64,000 bases of DNA from positions 558,001-622,000 of the forward strand of contig NZ_JAKRKC020000001.1 of the NCBI RefSeq assembly GCF_022664455.2, given 5' to 3'. Each line of letters opens with the position of its first letter. The first letter of the stretch is position 1. Shown here in pieces: positions 61,934 through 64,000 of the stretch. The notes under the pieces were generated by a model. That model was not told the origin of the DNA, searched no databases, and worked only from the letters and a program-made list of their open reading frames with translations. Source of the DNA: Actinomadura luzonensis (GTDB lineage Bacteria; Actinomycetota; Actinomycetes; Streptosporangiales; Streptosporangiaceae). The position numbers and the translations under genes are program-made.

Positions 61934-63478
61934 ATGCGGCGCACCTCAGCCTCCCTCGTCGCGGGCGCGCTCGTCGCGGCCCTCGCGTGGGCGTCCAGCC
62001 CGTCCTCACCCGCCGTCGCCCTCGACCCCGCGGCCGGCGTGGCGGACCTCACCCAGGACATCAACCAGATCCTCAGCGACTCCCGCCTCACCATCGCCCG
62101 CGCGGGCGTCGTGGTGAAGAGCGCCAAGACCGGCGAGGAGCTGTACTCCACCGACGCGGGCAAGCTGCTCACCCCGGCGTCCAACACCAAGCTGTTCACC
62201 TCGGCCGCCGCCGTGGAGACGCTCGGCCTCGACTACCGCTTCCCCACGACCGTGCTCGCCACCGGACGCAAGGCGGGCTCGATCCTCGCCGGCGACCTGG
62301 TGCTGCGCGGCACCGGCGACCCGACCATGCTGGCCGAGGACTACGACGCCCTGGCCGCCCAGGTGGCCGCGGCCGGGATCAAGGTCGTCGCCGGCCGGCT
62401 GGTGGCCGACGACACCTGGTTCGACTCCCAGCGGCTCGGCAACGACTGGTCCTGGGACGACGAGACCGCCTACTACGCGGCCCCGATCTCGGCCCTGACC
62501 GCCTCGCCCGACCGCGACTACGACGCCGGCTCGGTGATCGTCAGCGTGGCCGCCGACGGCGACAAGGTCAAGGTCTCCACGACCCCGGAGACCGACTACC
62601 TGAAGATCGTCAACAGGGCCACCGTGGGCGCCGACACCGACGTGCTCATCGAGCGTCAGCACGGCACCCGCACGGTGGTCGTCACCGGCACCGTGGCGGA
62701 CCCGTACCAGGAGTGGGTGGCGGTGGACGACCCCACCGCGTACGTCTCCTCGCTGTTCCGCAAGGCGCTGGCCGGGCACGGCGTGAAGGTCGTCGGCGCG
62801 AGCGCGACCGGAGCCGCCCCGGACGGGGCCAGGGAGCTGGCCCGGCACGAGTCCATGACGCTCGGCGAGCTGCTGGTTCCGTTCATGAAGCTGAGCAACA
62901 ACATCCACGCCGAGATCCTCACCAAGGCCATGGGCCGCAAGGTCGCCGGCCAGGGCACCTGGTCGGCCGGGCTCAAGGTCTCCACCGACTTCGCCAAGGC
63001 CAACGGCGTGCAGGTGATCAACATGCGCGACGGCTCGGGGCTGTCGCGCCGCGACGGGTTCTCGCCCGGCTCCATCGTGCAGCTCCTGACCGCCGTGCGC
63101 GGCAAGCCGTGGTTCCCCACCTGGTACGAGTCCCTGCCCGTCGCCGGCAAGAGCGAGCGCTTCGTCGGCGGCACCCTGCGCAGCCGCATGGGCGGCACCC
63201 CGGCCGCCGGCAACGTGCACGCCAAGACCGGCTCGCTGACCGGCGTGACCGCGCTGTCGGGCTACGTGACCAGCGCCGACGGCGAGCCGCTGGTCTTCTC
63301 CATCATGCTCAACCAGTACCTGTCGGGCTCGCCGAAGGACATCGAGGACAAGATCGCGGTCCGGCTGGCCCAGTTCTCCCGCGCCGCCCCGGCCGACGCG
63401 CCGGCGCAGCTCCGCTCGGCGGTGCCGCAGCAGGCGGGCGACCTGGAGTGCTCGTGGCTGAAGCCGGTCCAGTGCTGA
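61934..63478 (+). CDS. dacB: D-alanyl-D-alanine carboxypeptidase/endopeptidase (PBP4, family S13)
   Basis: Trims or cleaves peptide cross-links in peptidoglycan outside the membrane. The 514-aa protein has a signal peptide (MRRTSASLVAGALVAALAWASSPSSPAVA) and the penicillin-binding motifs SxxK in TPASNTKLF, SxN in KLSNNIHAE and KTG in HAKTGSLTG. A large insert between the first two motifs is usual for S13. ATG at 61934 with GGAGA upstream. A longer open frame before it is not supported. Confidence 0.95.
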   Translation: MRRTSASLVAGALVAALAWASSPSSPAVALDPAAGVADLTQDINQILSDSRLTIARAGVVVKSAKTGEELYSTDAGKLLTPASNTKLFTSAAAVETLGLDYRFPTTVLATGRKAGSILAGDLVLRGTGDPTMLAEDYDALAAQVAAAGIKVVAGRLVADDTWFDSQRLGNDWSWDDETAYYAAPISALTASPDRDYDAGSVIVSVAADGDKVKVSTTPETDYLKIVNRATVGADTDVLIERQHGTRTVVVTGTVADPYQEWVAVDDPTAYVSSLFRKALAGHGVKVVGASATGAAPDGARELARHESMTLGELLVPFMKLSNNIHAEILTKAMGRKVAGQGTWSAGLKVSTDFAKANGVQVINMRDGSGLSRRDGFSPGSIVQLLTAVRGKPWFPTWYESLPVAGKSERFVGGTLRSRMGGTPAAGNVHAKTGSLTGVTALSGYVTSADGEPLVFSIMLNQYLSGSPKDIEDKIAVRLAQFSRAAPADAPAQLRSAVPQQAGDLECSWLKPVQC

Positions 63479-63494
63479 CCTGCCAGTCGTAGAA

Positions 63495-63521
63495 GCGGCC
63501 CCCTGACGCCCAGGGGGCCGC
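63495..63521 (+). terminator. dacB terminator hairpin
   Basis: GCGGCCCCCTG (63495-63505), loop ACGCC, CAGGGGGCCGC (63511-63521): perfect 11-bp stem. No clear U-run. The stretch 63522-63752 shows no gene. Confidence 0.75.
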
Positions 63522-63752
63522 CCAGGTTTACCTGGAGCCCCAGATATTGGGCGACTTTTCAGGACATGAACGACTTCTGGGCACCAGAATCACGGAACAG
63601 CCCATCGAGGACCACGGGAGCGCCCGGGGCCTTCACCGGCCACACCCCCTGTGCCGGTAACCCACCGCACGCCCATGGCGCTCCCCTTCCCGCGGGCTCG
63701 GCCGCGCCTCCCCCCGCACACAGGACCGCGGCCGGGCCCGCCCACCGGCTCC

Positions 63753-64000
63753 TCAGGAGCCGGCGAAGCGGGCCAGGACCAGGCTCTCGACCACGCCGAC
63801 CAGCGCGTAGGCGAGGATCGACACGCCGGTGACGACCACGATGTCCGCCCACACCTCGTCGTAGCGGAACCCGCCGATCGCCCGCAGGATCTCCGCCCCG
63901 ACGCCCTGCCCGGTGGCCAGCCACTCGGCGATCAGCGCCCCGATGATCGAGGCCGGCACGGAGATGCGCGCCGAGGCGAAGACCGCGGGCATCGCGGTCG
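63753..64000 (-). CDS. ABC transporter permease, SsuC/TauC-like, C-terminal part (cut by window edge)
   Basis: The last about 80 residues of a binding-protein-dependent permease: the EAA-loop region SARISVPASIIGALIAEWLATGQGVGAEIL and a terminal helix (VVVTGVSILAYALVGVVESLVLARF). Such permeases import sulfonates, nitrate or pyrimidine precursors. The start is beyond 64000, so an internal Met is not the true start. Confidence 0.82.
   Translation of the reverse strand, partial: TAMPAVFASARISVPASIIGALIAEWLATGQGVGAEILRAIGGFRYDEVWADIVVVTGVSILAYALVGVVESLVLARFAGS

Overview
The window is high-GC actinomycete chromosome. The gene order acyP-mutM-rnc-rpmF-DUF177-coaD-rsmD-recG-DAK-rpmB-thiD-thiL-ddl-gpsA-plsC-cofC-hup-leuDC-ndgR, followed by gltX, cimA, ilvE, leuB and serA, is the conserved core order of filamentous actinobacteria. 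Coenzyme F420 synthesis (cofC), an NdgR regulator, a DUF1707-FHA protein and a BTAD/ATPase regulator all fit an actinomycete of the Streptosporangiaceae/Nonomuraea type. The family is inferred from gene order and protein style, not from a database match. No transposon, prophage, CRISPR array or rRNA operon is visible.

Layout. 1-6.6 kb: smc (5' part, with a frameshift), a small coiled-coil gene, acyP, an inserted LysR/MFS pair, mutM and rnc. 6.8-13.2 kb: ribosomal proteins L32 and L28 flanking coaD, rsmD, recG and a DAK/FakA-type kinase. 13.3-23.3 kb: thiD, a large repeat-rich membrane protein, thiL, an AsnC/Lrp-type domain, DUF3515, ddl, gpsA, plsC, cofC, a decayed MFS pseudogene, a cold-shock-like protein and HU. 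23.4-28.2 kb: leuD, leuC, ndgR and a large acidic unknown. 28.3-35.2 kb: two identical tRNA-Glu genes, tRNA-Gln and gltX, interrupted by a two-component system, an esterase-like gene and an M3 peptidase. 35.2-39.2 kb: FAH hydrolase, a six-gene Asp23/AmaP-type envelope-stress cassette and a MhuD-like haem oxygenase. 39.3-46.8 kb: accessory genes (old yellow enzyme, BTAD-NB-ARC-TPR regulator, HD protein, heparinase-like secreted protein). 46.8-55.3 kb: branched-chain amino acid and serine synthesis (cimA with a probable attenuator, ilvE, leuB, serA) plus a c-di-AMP (ydaO-type) riboswitch ahead of an NlpC/P60 hydrolase. 55.5-64 kb: SseB-like gene, sugar MFS, MacB/FtsX-type ABC exporter with three operator-like palindromes, DUF1707-FHA protein, PBP4-type carboxypeptidase and the end of an SsuC-like permease.

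Themes. cimA, leuB, leuC, leuD and ilvE supply most of the route from pyruvate to isoleucine and leucine. NdgR sits divergent to leuCD, and cimA has a leader with Leu-Leu-Ile-Ile codons followed by a U-tailed terminator. Ddl, PBP4 and NlpC/P60 act on peptidoglycan. At least six genes have a TANNNT box 6-7 nt before the start codon and no Shine-Dalgarno sequence, so they are probably leaderless. Two genes (thiL, nlpC) appear to use non-standard start codons. Short tandem repeats repeatedly sit on or just after stop codons. Many starts below are chosen by ribosome-binding-site spacing and protein alignment from memory, without database searches.
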